This document shows, piece after piece, positions 26,852-36,588 of a stretch of DNA of 64,000 nucleotides. The position numbers and the translations under genes are program-made. Position 1 is the first letter of the stretch. The number at the start of each line of letters is the position of its first letter. Where the stretch lies: NCBI GenBank assembly GCA_050015675.1, contig JBEKAY010000001.1:263890-327889 (forward strand). The letters are read 5' to 3'. Below the pieces are notes generated by a model that was given only the letters and a program-made list of their open reading frames with translations, searched no databases and was not told the DNA's origin. Source of the stretch: Fen-1298 sp050015675. GTDB taxonomy: Bacteria > Bacteroidota > Ignavibacteria > UBA10030.

Positions 26852-28945
26852 ATGCGAATAGTGAAGACAGCTATACTTCTTCTTGCCTTGGTTACAGCGG
26901 CTGCAACAGCGCAAACCCATCACTACTGGATTGTGTTTCGCAATAAAGATGTTTCGTTTTCTTCTCAAAAAAATTCACAGCCTCTTGGCATTACAGAGCG
27001 TGCACTCAAGCGGCGCGCGAAATCTCTTCCCCCAGACCGGCTGATCGATGCATTTGATTTTCCAATTTCGGAGTCTGCCCTATCTCAAATTAAACAAACG
27101 GGAGTGAAAATCCGTGCTGTATCACGCTGGTTAAATGCCGTATCGGTCGAAGCATCACCACAGCAGCTTCAAATGCTTAATGCCCTTCCCATAGTTTCTC
27201 AATCCGAACCGGTGATGCAATTCAAACACTCACACCCGCTGCCATCATCAGTGCCCCTGCCATCGCTTGTGAAATCATCGGGTGTTCAGGGATTAGACTA
27301 TGGACCATCTGTAACGCAACTCACCAATATGAGAGTTGTTGATCTTCATGCGATTGGTGTGAATGGTACAGGTGTTCTTATCGGGATGCTGGATGATGGA
27401 TTTAATAATTTTCGAACGCACGCCGCTTTGAAAAATATTAAGGTCGTTGCAGATTCCGACTTCGTCCATAATATTAATGATGTAAGCATCCAACCATGGG
27501 AAGACCTGACGAGTCCGGGTCAAGGCGATCACGGCGCAGGTACACTCTCAGCGGTGGGTGGTTTCGACAATGGTAATATGATTGGTGCTGCATACGGCGC
27601 TTCGTTTCTTCTTGCCAAGACTGAGATGGATAGCAGCGGGGGTTCGAATGATTTCACCAGCGAAGAGGATACATACGTAGCAGGTCTCGAATGGGCAGAA
27701 CGCCTTGGTGCCGATATCACATCGTCTTCGTTGGGATACAAAGAGTTTGAAGATTCACTTTTTACGCCGTTACCGTACTATACAACAAGCGATATGAACG
27801 GAAGAACGACAAAAGTTGCCCGAGCAGCAGTGATTGCAGCGCGAAAAGGTGTGCTCGTTGTAACAGCAATGGGGAATGAAGGTAATCTGCTGACAGAGAA
27901 ACTGCCTCCGGATACCACACTCTTATCTCCGGCTGATGCCGATAGCATTATCAGTGTTGGTGCCGCATCGTCGGATGGAGAACTCGCGACATTTAGCAGT
28001 TGTGGCCCGACTGCTGATGGCCGCATCAAACCGGAAGTAGTGGCACAAGGCGTAGGAGTTTATTGGGCTGATGGGTCAACGACCTCAAGTTATACATATG
28101 AAAGCGGGACTTCTTGTTCAACACCGCTTGTAGCCGGGGCTGCTGCACTGATACTTTCGGCTCATCCGGATCTTACGAATATGCAAGTTCGACATGCACT
28201 GTTAGCAACAGCTACTCCAAGTACATTTATCACGTCACAAAACGCGGTGTATCCGAATAACTATTACGGTTATGGATTTGTGGATGCTTTCTCTGCGGCA
28301 TTATCCGTTGGCCCGGTATTCAGCAACAAACCATTGGTAACTAAAACTGAATCTTTCTATCAAATCAATATTTGGATCAAGCAGAATGTTTCTGTTCGGA
28401 TGGATTCCGTATCTCTCTATTTCAAACGAATCTCAGACGCAGCTTTCAAGCGTGCAGAATTTATTCCGGCAATAAATGATGATGAGTATATCGTTACGCT
28501 TCCTTTATCTGACTTGGATTCCACAGCTATTGGATATATCATAGCACGTGATCAATCTGGTATTACGTGGAGGGCGCCATCGAATGCTTCAACCGGTTAT
28601 TTTTCTCTTAAGCCGACACCAGATAGTTTGATCGGAATCTTTCCTACCCCAAGTGGACAATTAGTGCCCACACAGTACAAACTTTATCAAAATTATCCCA
28701 ATCCATTTAACAGCTTCACCTTTATAATATTTGAAGTACCTGAACCAACGAATATGGAATTGGAAGTATTTAATCTTCTCGGTCAACGTGTGAAACATAT
28801 TTTCTGCGGTTCGGTGAGTACACAAGAAACAAAACGATGGAATGGAACAGATGATTATGGACGCCAAGTTGCATCTGGAATATATTTTGCCCGCTTGATA
28901 ACACCACACGCTATTCGTTCTATCAAAATGTTATATCTCAAATAA
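26852..28945 (+). CDS. secreted subtilisin-like (S8) protease with T9SS C-terminal domain
   Basis: Start set at the ATG at 26852, which opens a signal peptide (MRIVKTAILLLALVTAAATA). The 697-aa product has the S8 triad: Asp181 in 'GMLDDGF', His227 in 'GDHGAGTLS' and Ser421 in 'SGTSCSTPLVAG'. The C-terminus is a type IX sorting domain ('YKLYQNYPNPFNSFTF', 'GIYFARLITPHAIRSIKMLYLK'). Expected to be a cell-surface or secreted protease. Its position between MoxR and a VWA gene is unusual. Confidence 0.9.
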   Translation: MRIVKTAILLLALVTAAATAQTHHYWIVFRNKDVSFSSQKNSQPLGITERALKRRAKSLPPDRLIDAFDFPISESALSQIKQTGVKIRAVSRWLNAVSVEASPQQLQMLNALPIVSQSEPVMQFKHSHPLPSSVPLPSLVKSSGVQGLDYGPSVTQLTNMRVVDLHAIGVNGTGVLIGMLDDGFNNFRTHAALKNIKVVADSDFVHNINDVSIQPWEDLTSPGQGDHGAGTLSAVGGFDNGNMIGAAYGASFLLAKTEMDSSGGSNDFTSEEDTYVAGLEWAERLGADITSSSLGYKEFEDSLFTPLPYYTTSDMNGRTTKVARAAVIAARKGVLVVTAMGNEGNLLTEKLPPDTTLLSPADADSIISVGAASSDGELATFSSCGPTADGRIKPEVVAQGVGVYWADGSTTSSYTYESGTSCSTPLVAGAAALILSAHPDLTNMQVRHALLATATPSTFITSQNAVYPNNYYGYGFVDAFSAALSVGPVFSNKPLVTKTESFYQINIWIKQNVSVRMDSVSLYFKRISDAAFKRAEFIPAINDDEYIVTLPLSDLDSTAIGYIIARDQSGITWRAPSNASTGYFSLKPTPDSLIGIFPTPSGQLVPTQYKLYQNYPNPFNSFTFIIFEVPEPTNMELEVFNLLGQRVKHIFCGSVSTQETKRWNGTDDYGRQVASGIYFARLITPHAIRSIKMLYLK

Positions 28946-28954
28946 TTACTACTG

Positions 28955-31120
28955 ATGCCGGAGCTTCATCTTTCTATTCTATTTCGTTTTGTTTTACTTC
29001 TGCTTGCTGCTATATGTTCCATTATGTTGTCGTTGTTTGTGTACCGCAGCACTGTGCCGCCTGTTTCATATATAAAACGGTATACACTAATTTCTCTCCG
29101 GAGTATCGGATTGTTTTTATTATTCCTTCTTCTTGGTGAACCGCTGCTTTCGCTCATTACTCATTCTGTTGGTCAGCCCATCGTTGCAATACTGGTGGAT
29201 AATTCTCAAAGTATGGCAATAACCGACCGGATAGGGCGGCGGGATGAAATGCTCAAATCAATTCTCCGTTCTGATATATGGAAACAAATCAGCAACGATG
29301 GAAGATTAGCATATTCAATATTCGATACAAAAGTTAGAAGTTTTACAGCTATCACCGATGATTCGTTGACATTCAAAGGTGAGGCGACTGATATAGCAGA
29401 AGCGTTGAAATCGGTTAAACAAACTTTCGTATCGTCCAATCTACAAGCCGTTGTGTTAATCACTGACGGCAATTCAACCATCGGGATGAATCCATTGTAT
29501 GAAGCTGAAGAGCTGGGTGTGCCGGTGTTCACTGTTGGTGTTGGCGATACTATCGAGCAGAAAGATCTTCTCATTCGCAAAACGCTGACAAATGAGATTA
29601 CATATGCTGGAACCAAAGTGCCTGTAAATGTCATGGTGCATAGCGCGGGATTCGGCGGCGAACGAGTGCAGGTATCTCTTCGTAATGGTACAACAATGCT
29701 TGATGAGAAGCCGTTGACATTAGACAATGGTACACGGGATTATCTTGTTCCGCTCTCATTTGTGACGGAGAAAGAAGGGATGCAGAAATTCACGGCAGAG
29801 GTTTCAAATCTTCCGGGAGAACTCATGCCGCAGAATAATCGTATGAGTTTCTTCATTAAGGTTCTGAAAAGCAAGCTGCGCGTGGCGCTGATTGCCGGTA
29901 CACCAAATCAGGATGCCGCATTCATCCGGCGTGCAATGGCGAGTGACAAGAATATTGAAATAATTCCCTTCATTGAGCAGAACGATGGACAATTTTATGA
30001 AAACACTTTGAATGAAGAAGCGTTAAAAGCGGTTGATTGTGTCGTGCTTGTTGGATTCCCGACAGTGTACAGCAATCCGCGGAGTCTGCAAATGGTTTTA
30101 AATGCTGCGGCAGTAGAAAAACCGTTTCTGATAATACTGAGCAGAACAATTGATTTTGGCAAATTCCACATGCTGGACCCGCTGCTACCGTTCAGTGAAG
30201 AGAATGCTACAAGCAATGAGCTTCAAGTCTTTGCCGCAGTTCCTGAAACGCAGCGGAATAACCCGATCTTGAAAATTAGTACTAGTAGCAACACTGTCGA
30301 GTTATGGTCCAAGCTTCCGCCTGTATTCCGCCAGCAAGGAAACTTCCATTCGAAAATCGAATCGGAGGTTCTTGCCACAGTTCGTTTGCAATCAACGCCG
30401 CTTGCTGATCCATTTATTGTGGCAAGGAATGTGAACAAAAAGAAATCTCTCGCGGTGCTCGGTTACGGTTTGTGGCGCTGGAACATGTTATCGGATGCGG
30501 GAAGTGGAACGGATCAGATGCTTGAACATTTCATCGGCAACGCTATCCGCTGGCTGACGACGCAGGAAGATTCACGTAGAATTCGAGTGCAATCATCCAA
30601 GCATATCTACACAACGCAGGATGTGATTGAGTTCACCGCTCAGGTGTACGACGAAAATTATCAACCGCAGGACGATGCTCATATTGAAGTGCACGTACAG
30701 AATGGAAGTGAAGCAAGTTCGATAGTACTGAACGCGCTTGGCAGTGGTCAATATCAAGGTGAATTTGAATCTTTGCGGGAAGGCGAATATACATTCACGG
30801 CATCGGTGATGGCTAACGGAGCGGCAATTGGCAGTGATCAAGGTACATTTTCTGTCGGCGGTCAAAATGCAGAGTTCCTTGAGACACGAATGAATAAACC
30901 ATTGCTTCAACAGATTGCCGTGCAGACAGGCGGACAATATTACGATAACGATAATTTTGGATCGCTTTACCATGATATCACGATGATGCCGAATTTTAAG
31001 CCGCGTGACGTAAGCAAGTCGGCAGAAATTGAAATCTGGAATTCCCGATGGATGCTTGCACTTGTAATATTTATCTTCGCCCTCGAATGGTTTTTGAGAA
31101 AACGGAATGGAATGCTGTGA
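28955..31120 (+). CDS. membrane-anchored VWA-domain protein
   Basis: A 721-aa protein. Two N-terminal membrane segments (about 8-28 and 44-68), then a von Willebrand A domain with MIDAS motif 'DNSQSM' near residue 85 and 'VLITDGNST' near 168. The middle resembles a glutamine-amidotransferase-like/beta domain seen in Bacteroidota VWA proteins, and a final membrane segment 'WMLALVIFIFALEWFLRK' precedes the C-terminus. It likely works with the MoxR ATPase encoded upstream, as is common for such pairs. Confidence 0.8.
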   Translation: MPELHLSILFRFVLLLLAAICSIMLSLFVYRSTVPPVSYIKRYTLISLRSIGLFLLFLLLGEPLLSLITHSVGQPIVAILVDNSQSMAITDRIGRRDEMLKSILRSDIWKQISNDGRLAYSIFDTKVRSFTAITDDSLTFKGEATDIAEALKSVKQTFVSSNLQAVVLITDGNSTIGMNPLYEAEELGVPVFTVGVGDTIEQKDLLIRKTLTNEITYAGTKVPVNVMVHSAGFGGERVQVSLRNGTTMLDEKPLTLDNGTRDYLVPLSFVTEKEGMQKFTAEVSNLPGELMPQNNRMSFFIKVLKSKLRVALIAGTPNQDAAFIRRAMASDKNIEIIPFIEQNDGQFYENTLNEEALKAVDCVVLVGFPTVYSNPRSLQMVLNAAAVEKPFLIILSRTIDFGKFHMLDPLLPFSEENATSNELQVFAAVPETQRNNPILKISTSSNTVELWSKLPPVFRQQGNFHSKIESEVLATVRLQSTPLADPFIVARNVNKKKSLAVLGYGLWRWNMLSDAGSGTDQMLEHFIGNAIRWLTTQEDSRRIRVQSSKHIYTTQDVIEFTAQVYDENYQPQDDAHIEVHVQNGSEASSIVLNALGSGQYQGEFESLREGEYTFTASVMANGAAIGSDQGTFSVGGQNAEFLETRMNKPLLQQIAVQTGGQYYDNDNFGSLYHDITMMPNFKPRDVSKSAEIEIWNSRWMLALVIFIFALEWFLRKRNGML

Positions 31121-31132
31121 AGAAGGAATTGT

Positions 31133-31672
31133 ATGAAGCTCTCACGCTATTTGAAATGGCTGGCAGGATTTCTCATTCTTGTCGCTCCTTTCTCATATCT
31201 CAAATCTCAAACCGCTGATCAACACCATCCGTGGTGGGTAAATCTCGGAGCCGGCCCGGCTTTGGTCAGCAATACTTTTGCGATGAACGCTGGTATGGTG
31301 TACTGTTATCAATTTGACCGAAGCATTATCAGTGCACGGATACTTGGCGTGACAAATAATAATCCAACCGTGCAAAAGGTCGACCAGTCATATACAATCT
31401 ACAAAATGGCAGACTACGGAATTCTTTACGGACCGATTTGGAAAACGGATTGCGGCTATGTTTCTGCAAGCGTCGGCATTGGATTGGTGCGCGCAGCATA
31501 CGAAACTCCAATCGACATTACAACAAACACTAGCATCAGTGTACCATTTGAGGCGCAATGGTTCTGGCGTTTTACCATGTATGCCGGACTTGGCGTTTAT
31601 TCCTATGCCAGCTTCAACTTTGAAAAGCCGTTCTATGGCGTGATGGTGTGCGCTCAACTTGGCGCTTGGTGA
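31133..31672 (+). CDS. hypothetical outer-membrane protein, 179 aa
   Basis: AAGGAA lies just before the ATG. A signal peptide (about residues 1-26) precedes a glycine- and aromatic-rich mature part with alternating hydrophobic residues ('WWVNLGAGPALVSNTF', 'YVSASVGIGLVRAAYE', 'MYAGLGVYSYASFNFE') as in small outer-membrane beta-barrels. No family recognised. It follows the VWA gene by 12 bases. Confidence 0.65.
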   Translation: MKLSRYLKWLAGFLILVAPFSYLKSQTADQHHPWWVNLGAGPALVSNTFAMNAGMVYCYQFDRSIISARILGVTNNNPTVQKVDQSYTIYKMADYGILYGPIWKTDCGYVSASVGIGLVRAAYETPIDITTNTSISVPFEAQWFWRFTMYAGLGVYSYASFNFEKPFYGVMVCAQLGAW

Positions 31673-31711
31673 AGATCACAATTCAGTATTATTTATGATT
31701 AGCAGAACTGT

Positions 31712-31791
31712 TCCCTCTCCTCATAGGAGAGGGTTAGGGTGAGGTCAAATAAAAGAAATGATCCCACCTTGGTCCTCCCCTAAGAAGGGAG
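31712..31791. repeat. two-hairpin intergenic repeat, copy 2
   Basis: CCCTCTCC-tcata-GGAGAGGG, then GGGTGAGGT, an A-rich spacer and CCTCCCCTAAGAAGGGAG. Same order and motifs as 2071-2158. Confidence 0.6.
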
Positions 31792-31917
31792 AAGATTTAA
31801 AGATTGAGAATATCGCTGTCAAAAAACACACCGAGCAGTTATGATGAAGAATAATACGCAACCAACGGCATACGATCCAATGCACTTCTCTGCATTTTTT
31901 TCTATCTTGATTTCAAC

Positions 31918-34467
31918 ATGACTCGGGTTCATTCACTATTATTCTTTCTTACTCTTTTTGCCGTTGGGTCGGTACGCGCACAGGCAGTGTCTGCAGATAC
32001 AACAAAAGCACGGACTTCTATTCAAGATACTACAAAACGCAGTGCGAGCGTAGGCGTCGACACTGTCGTCAATTATTCCGCAAAAGATTCTATTATTTAT
32101 TCCCTCCGTACTCGGTATATGAATTTATATGGCATGAGCGAGATGCAGTACCAAACTATCGGCTTGAAAGCGGAACGTGTGAACGTGAACTGGGATAACG
32201 CTACTCTGATTGCGCATGGTGTACAGGATACGGTGAAAGCCGATTCTGTAATTGGCAAACCGATTATGCGCGATGGTGGTGAAGAGTACAAAGGCGATGA
32301 AGTGAGATATAATTTTCGTACGCGTAGGGGGAAAATTATCATTGGCAACACGCAAATGGACAACGGGTACTATGTTGGCGATCAAATTAAAAAAGTGGAA
32401 CCCGACGTGCTTTGTGTCGCAGACGGCATTTATACCACGTGCGAATTAAAAGATCCTCATTTTTATTTTGGCAGCCCGAAGATGAAAGTATTTGTGCGTG
32501 ATAAAGTTGTGGCAGAACCTATATACTTATATGTTGCTGATGTTCCCATCTTGGCTTTACCATTCGGAGTTTTCCCCGCGCACGGCGGACGTTCGTCCGG
32601 TTTAATCGCCCCGGCGTATGGTGATGACAACCGGTTTGGATGGTATTTAAGCCATTTAGGATATTATTGGGCTGCCAGCAATTATTGGGATATAGGAACA
32701 ATGTTCGATATATATTCGCGGGGACGATGGCAAAATCAAACCGCTATTCGGTATGCGCTTCGATATAACTTCGGCGGCAGTATTACCGCACGGATCACAA
32801 GTTCTCCAGAGGGAGAGCCCAGTGATCCAAACTACAGCAAAACTCGCGATTATTATTTCAATATTACGCACGGACAAAAAATTAGTCCGTCATCAGATCT
32901 TAAAATCAATTTCACTTTTATGGACGGCAATTATTTTAAGAACAACAGCTTCAATATCAGTGAAATTCTTCAACAGAATATGGAATCGTACGCCACGTAT
33001 TCAAAGAGCTGGGAATCTTCTAACCGATGGTTGTCCATCACCGCATCGCGCGATCAAAATCTTGCAACTGACGAAACCAATGAAGTCCTGCCCTCGATTG
33101 CTTTTACTCAAGGACAGGTCTTTCCATTTCGCAAGCAAACGAAAACACGTGGGCTTTCAACGGCACCGGAATCTGATTTGAGTTTTCTCGACCTTTTAGG
33201 ATTTAATTACAATGCAGGCTTAAACAATACTCTTACAAAAGGCGCCACAACAATTTCCGGGAAGCTGGATACATCACAAGTGGGGCTCAGCCCTATTAAA
33301 GATTTTACCAATGTGAACACACAATCGCTCGCGCAAAGTTTTTCGCTCAGTATTTCTCCCAAGCTTGGCTACTTTACACTGAAACCGTCTTTCACGTTTA
33401 CCGATACGAGGACATGGACGCAGACAAAGGCACCTCAAATCAATTCTCTCGACAGTCTGCGTGTATATAAAGACAGCAGCGATCGGATTATTAATGGAAA
33501 TCTGAACACCGGCGCCAATATAAGCACCCGGTTTTTTGGAATGTTCCAGCCGAATATCTTCGGCATTACGGCGTTCCGCCAAACGGTAACGCCAACATTC
33601 GGGTTGTTTTATAACAAACAGATTTACGGCGACAAAATACCGAAGTATACAATGACCGGTTCCTTCGACATCGGAAACAACTTTGAGATGAAATATCAAA
33701 AAAACGATAGCGCGAAAACAGAAGACAAAATCCAGCTAATCAATATCGGTGCCGGTACTAGCTATAATTTTGCTGCGGACTCAATGAACTTCAGTCCTGT
33801 AAATATTAACTTTCGGACAGACATCGGACAGTATCTTGGTGTTTCAGGAAACGCGACTTACAACCTTTATGTTTTTGATACGGCAGCGCACGGAGGCGCT
33901 GGTGATAGAGTCAATAAATTCCTTTTGAAAGAACAAGGAAAGTTCGGTGACTTAACATCATTATCGCTCAGTTTATCCACGTCATTTAAAGGTGATAAGA
34001 AACAGAAGCCAAGCGAGGCAGGTATTCCGGATAGAGTAAAGCAAGAACAGGCAGCCGTGTCAGGCGAGGGATCGATGCAGCCAAGTCAGAAAAAAATGTA
34101 CTATTCACCCTTTGATATAGAAGATGCCGATTTCAGCATTCCTTGGAATATCACGCTTAATTATCAATTTTCGCAATCGCAACCGACTCCGCAAAACTAT
34201 TCTCGCTCTTCCCAAATCAATGCAAGTCTTTCATTTAATCTTACAGAAAAGTGGCAGGTCGCAACAGCCGGTTATTATGACTTTGTTCTCAAACAGCAAA
34301 ACATTTCATCTGTCAGCGTAACGCGCGATCTTCATTGCTGGACAATGACTTTTTCATGGTACCCGACAGGAACGCTTGAAGGGTACAGATTTGAATTGAA
34401 AGTTAAAGCGCCGCAGCTTCAAGATTTAAAATTAACGAAGCAAAGCAACAACCGCGGGACTTATTAA
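31918..34467 (+). CDS. LptD-like LPS assembly outer-membrane protein
   Basis: An 849-aa protein with a signal peptide (residues 1-23). An OstA/LptA-like beta-jelly-roll region lies around 90-180 ('GDEVRYNFRTRRGKIIIGNT'), followed by 'PIYLYVADVPILALPFGVFP' and 'RSSGLIAPAYGDDNRFGWYL', both characteristic of Bacteroidota LptD, and a large C-terminal beta-barrel. It would place lipopolysaccharide in the outer leaflet. LptE was not seen. Confidence 0.85.
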   Translation: MTRVHSLLFFLTLFAVGSVRAQAVSADTTKARTSIQDTTKRSASVGVDTVVNYSAKDSIIYSLRTRYMNLYGMSEMQYQTIGLKAERVNVNWDNATLIAHGVQDTVKADSVIGKPIMRDGGEEYKGDEVRYNFRTRRGKIIIGNTQMDNGYYVGDQIKKVEPDVLCVADGIYTTCELKDPHFYFGSPKMKVFVRDKVVAEPIYLYVADVPILALPFGVFPAHGGRSSGLIAPAYGDDNRFGWYLSHLGYYWAASNYWDIGTMFDIYSRGRWQNQTAIRYALRYNFGGSITARITSSPEGEPSDPNYSKTRDYYFNITHGQKISPSSDLKINFTFMDGNYFKNNSFNISEILQQNMESYATYSKSWESSNRWLSITASRDQNLATDETNEVLPSIAFTQGQVFPFRKQTKTRGLSTAPESDLSFLDLLGFNYNAGLNNTLTKGATTISGKLDTSQVGLSPIKDFTNVNTQSLAQSFSLSISPKLGYFTLKPSFTFTDTRTWTQTKAPQINSLDSLRVYKDSSDRIINGNLNTGANISTRFFGMFQPNIFGITAFRQTVTPTFGLFYNKQIYGDKIPKYTMTGSFDIGNNFEMKYQKNDSAKTEDKIQLINIGAGTSYNFAADSMNFSPVNINFRTDIGQYLGVSGNATYNLYVFDTAAHGGAGDRVNKFLLKEQGKFGDLTSLSLSLSTSFKGDKKQKPSEAGIPDRVKQEQAAVSGEGSMQPSQKKMYYSPFDIEDADFSIPWNITLNYQFSQSQPTPQNYSRSSQINASLSFNLTEKWQVATAGYYDFVLKQQNISSVSVTRDLHCWTMTFSWYPTGTLEGYRFELKVKAPQLQDLKLTKQSNNRGTY

Positions 34468-34558
34468 AGATATCAAGATTAATTGTGTTGGCAGAATAAG
34501 GATTGCTATTTCACACAAAAAGTAATTTACTAATTTTTATCCGTGTGTTAAGGAAAAC

Positions 34559-34590
34559 GCCCGTCGGAGAATATCCAATGGGCATTTGTT
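34559..34590 (-). terminator. likely terminator between lptD-like gene and clpX
   Basis: Minus strand: GCCC-att-GGA, loop, TCC-gac-GGGC followed by GTTTTCC; the stem has an internal loop. It sits between convergent genes, 47 bases after the clpX stop. Confidence 0.4.
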
Positions 34591-34636
34591 GTACTACCTC
34601 AGTAAAGTATTGGAAAATTTCGAGAGTTTAAAATTG

Positions 34637-35896
34637 TTATGCAGATTTCCGTTCTTCGTATAAGTACACAGGATCCTTCGCTTTGACGATGGTATCTTTG
34701 GTGATGATACACTTCGAGACATTTTCCCGAGAAGGCAAATGGTACATCACATCGAGCATAACCGATTCGATAATGGAGCGGAGTGCGCGAGCTCCTGTGC
34801 CGCGTTCCATCGCTTTATCTACCACGGATTTGAGTGCGTTCTCTTCCAACTCCAACTCTACACCTTCCAGCGCAAAGAGTTTTTGGTACTGCTTCACGAT
34901 GGCATTGCGCGGCTTGGTAAGAATATTCAGAAGCGCCGCCTCGTCAAGCGGATCAAGTGTAGCGGTGACGGGCAGGCGGCCTACAAATTCTGGAATAAGT
35001 CCGTACTTTAGTAAGTCGCCCGGTTCTACTTGTTGTAGTAATTTCTCACGTGACTTGCTTTTCTTGCCTTTCAAATCGGCACCGAAACCGACAGGATTTT
35101 GACTTACCCGCCGCTCGATGATTTTTTCTAATCCGTCAAATGCGCCGCCGCAAATAAAGAGAATATTTTTTGTGTTGATGTTGATAAGGCTCTGTTCAGG
35201 ATGCTTTCGTCCGCCTTTGGGTGGGACGCCTGCGATCGTGCCTTCAAGAATCTTCAGCAACGCTTGTTGCACACCTTCGCCGGAGACATCGCGCGTGATT
35301 GATGCACTGTCGCCTTTTCTTGCAATTTTGTCGATCTCATCAATATAGACGATCCCACGCTCGGCTTTCTCAACATTGTAATCAGCGTTCTGCAACAGAT
35401 AGACAAGGATCGTTTCAACATCATCCCCAACATATCCGGCTTCCGTCAGTGTTGTCGCATCGGCGATTGCGAACGGCACATCAAGAATGCGAGCAAGTGT
35501 TTGCGCCAGCAGCGTCTTGCCGGTTCCGGTTGGGCCTACAAGCAAAATGTTACTCTTCTCGATTTCCACTTCATCAAGATTTGACATCTGATCGCTAGCG
35601 TCGATTCGCTTGTAATGATTATACACAGCAACGGCGAGCGTGCGCTTGGCTAAATCCTGACCCACTACAAATTCGTCGAGAGCTTTCTTGATATCAACGG
35701 GTGTGAGCGAACGCCGGAAACCAAACCGCCGCGCATTAATCGCCGCCATATTATTTTTGATGATGTCAACGGAACTGGCAACGCAGAGATCGCAGATGTA
35801 CACATCTGGTCCTGCTATAATGCTGTTGACTTCTTCCGGTGTGCGCCCGCAAAAGGAACACGTTATTTTTTCACCCTGTCTAGGTTTTTGTGTCAT
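34637..35896 (-). CDS. clpX: ClpX, ATP-dependent protease ATPase subunit
   Basis: ATG at 35896 gives a 419-aa protein of normal ClpX length. The zinc-binding domain has four cysteines (C13, C16, C35, C38 in 'CSFCGRT' and 'YICDLCV'). Walker A 'GPTGTGKT' at 121-128, Walker B 'GIVYIDEIDKIARKG', pore loop 'GYVGDDVE', sensor 'GTGARALRSI'. It unfolds substrates for ClpP, encoded 42 bases upstream. Confidence 0.97.
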   Translation of the reverse strand: MTQKPRQGEKITCSFCGRTPEEVNSIIAGPDVYICDLCVASSVDIIKNNMAAINARRFGFRRSLTPVDIKKALDEFVVGQDLAKRTLAVAVYNHYKRIDASDQMSNLDEVEIEKSNILLVGPTGTGKTLLAQTLARILDVPFAIADATTLTEAGYVGDDVETILVYLLQNADYNVEKAERGIVYIDEIDKIARKGDSASITRDVSGEGVQQALLKILEGTIAGVPPKGGRKHPEQSLININTKNILFICGGAFDGLEKIIERRVSQNPVGFGADLKGKKSKSREKLLQQVEPGDLLKYGLIPEFVGRLPVTATLDPLDEAALLNILTKPRNAIVKQYQKLFALEGVELELEENALKSVVDKAMERGTGARALRSIIESVMLDVMYHLPSRENVSKCIITKDTIVKAKDPVYLYEERKSA

Positions 35897-35938
35897 AGTA
35901 TTTCCGAATCTTTGCAACTGCTGGCATTTTGTAAACGA

Positions 35939-36565
35939 TTACTTCTCTTTCTTTGGCTCGGCGGTTCGCTTCACAAGGATGTTGTCTATTAATCCGTATT
36001 CTTTCGCCTCACTAGCGGCTAAGTAATAGTCACGATCCGTATCTTTTTCAATCTGATCCAACGGACGTTCCGTATGTGCGGCAAGAATTTCATTTATGCG
36101 CTTTTTCGTTTTAAGAATTTCTTCCGCCTGAATGCTTATATCCGATGCAGTACCTTGCACACCGCCCCACGGCTGATGTATCATCACCCGTGCGTTTGGA
36201 AGTGCCGTACGTTTTCCTTTCATTCCACCTGCCAACAACACAGCCGCCATACTTGCAGCCATGCCTATACAGATGGTCGAAACATCTGGTCGAATATACT
36301 GCATCGTATCATAAATGGCAAGTCCAGCGGACACACTCCCACCCGGACTGTTGATATACAGGTGGATGTCTTTATCCGGATCATCCGATTCAAGAAACAA
36401 CAACTGGGCAATTGTCAAACTGGCAACTGTGTCGTCGATGGGAGTGCCGAGAAACACGATGCGTTCTTTTAGCAATCGCGAAAAAATGTCGAACGACCGC
36501 TCACCGCGGCCGGTTTGTTCCACGACAATGGGAACGAGTTGGTTATAAATTTCTGGATATGTCAT
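35939..36565 (-). CDS. clpP: ClpP, ATP-dependent protease proteolytic subunit
   Basis: A 208-aa serine protease with catalytic Ser105 ('GMAASM'), His130 ('MIHQPWGG') and Asp179 ('DTDRD'), spaced as in E. coli ClpP. 'INSPGGSVSAGLAIYD' is the oxyanion strand region. Middle gene of the tig-clpP-clpX operon. Confidence 0.97.
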   Translation of the reverse strand: MTYPEIYNQLVPIVVEQTGRGERSFDIFSRLLKERIVFLGTPIDDTVASLTIAQLLFLESDDPDKDIHLYINSPGGSVSAGLAIYDTMQYIRPDVSTICIGMAASMAAVLLAGGMKGKRTALPNARVMIHQPWGGVQGTASDISIQAEEILKTKKRINEILAAHTERPLDQIEKDTDRDYYLAASEAKEYGLIDNILVKRTAEPKKEK

Positions 36566-36588
36566 AAGGTATTCTTCCTTCTATTCGC

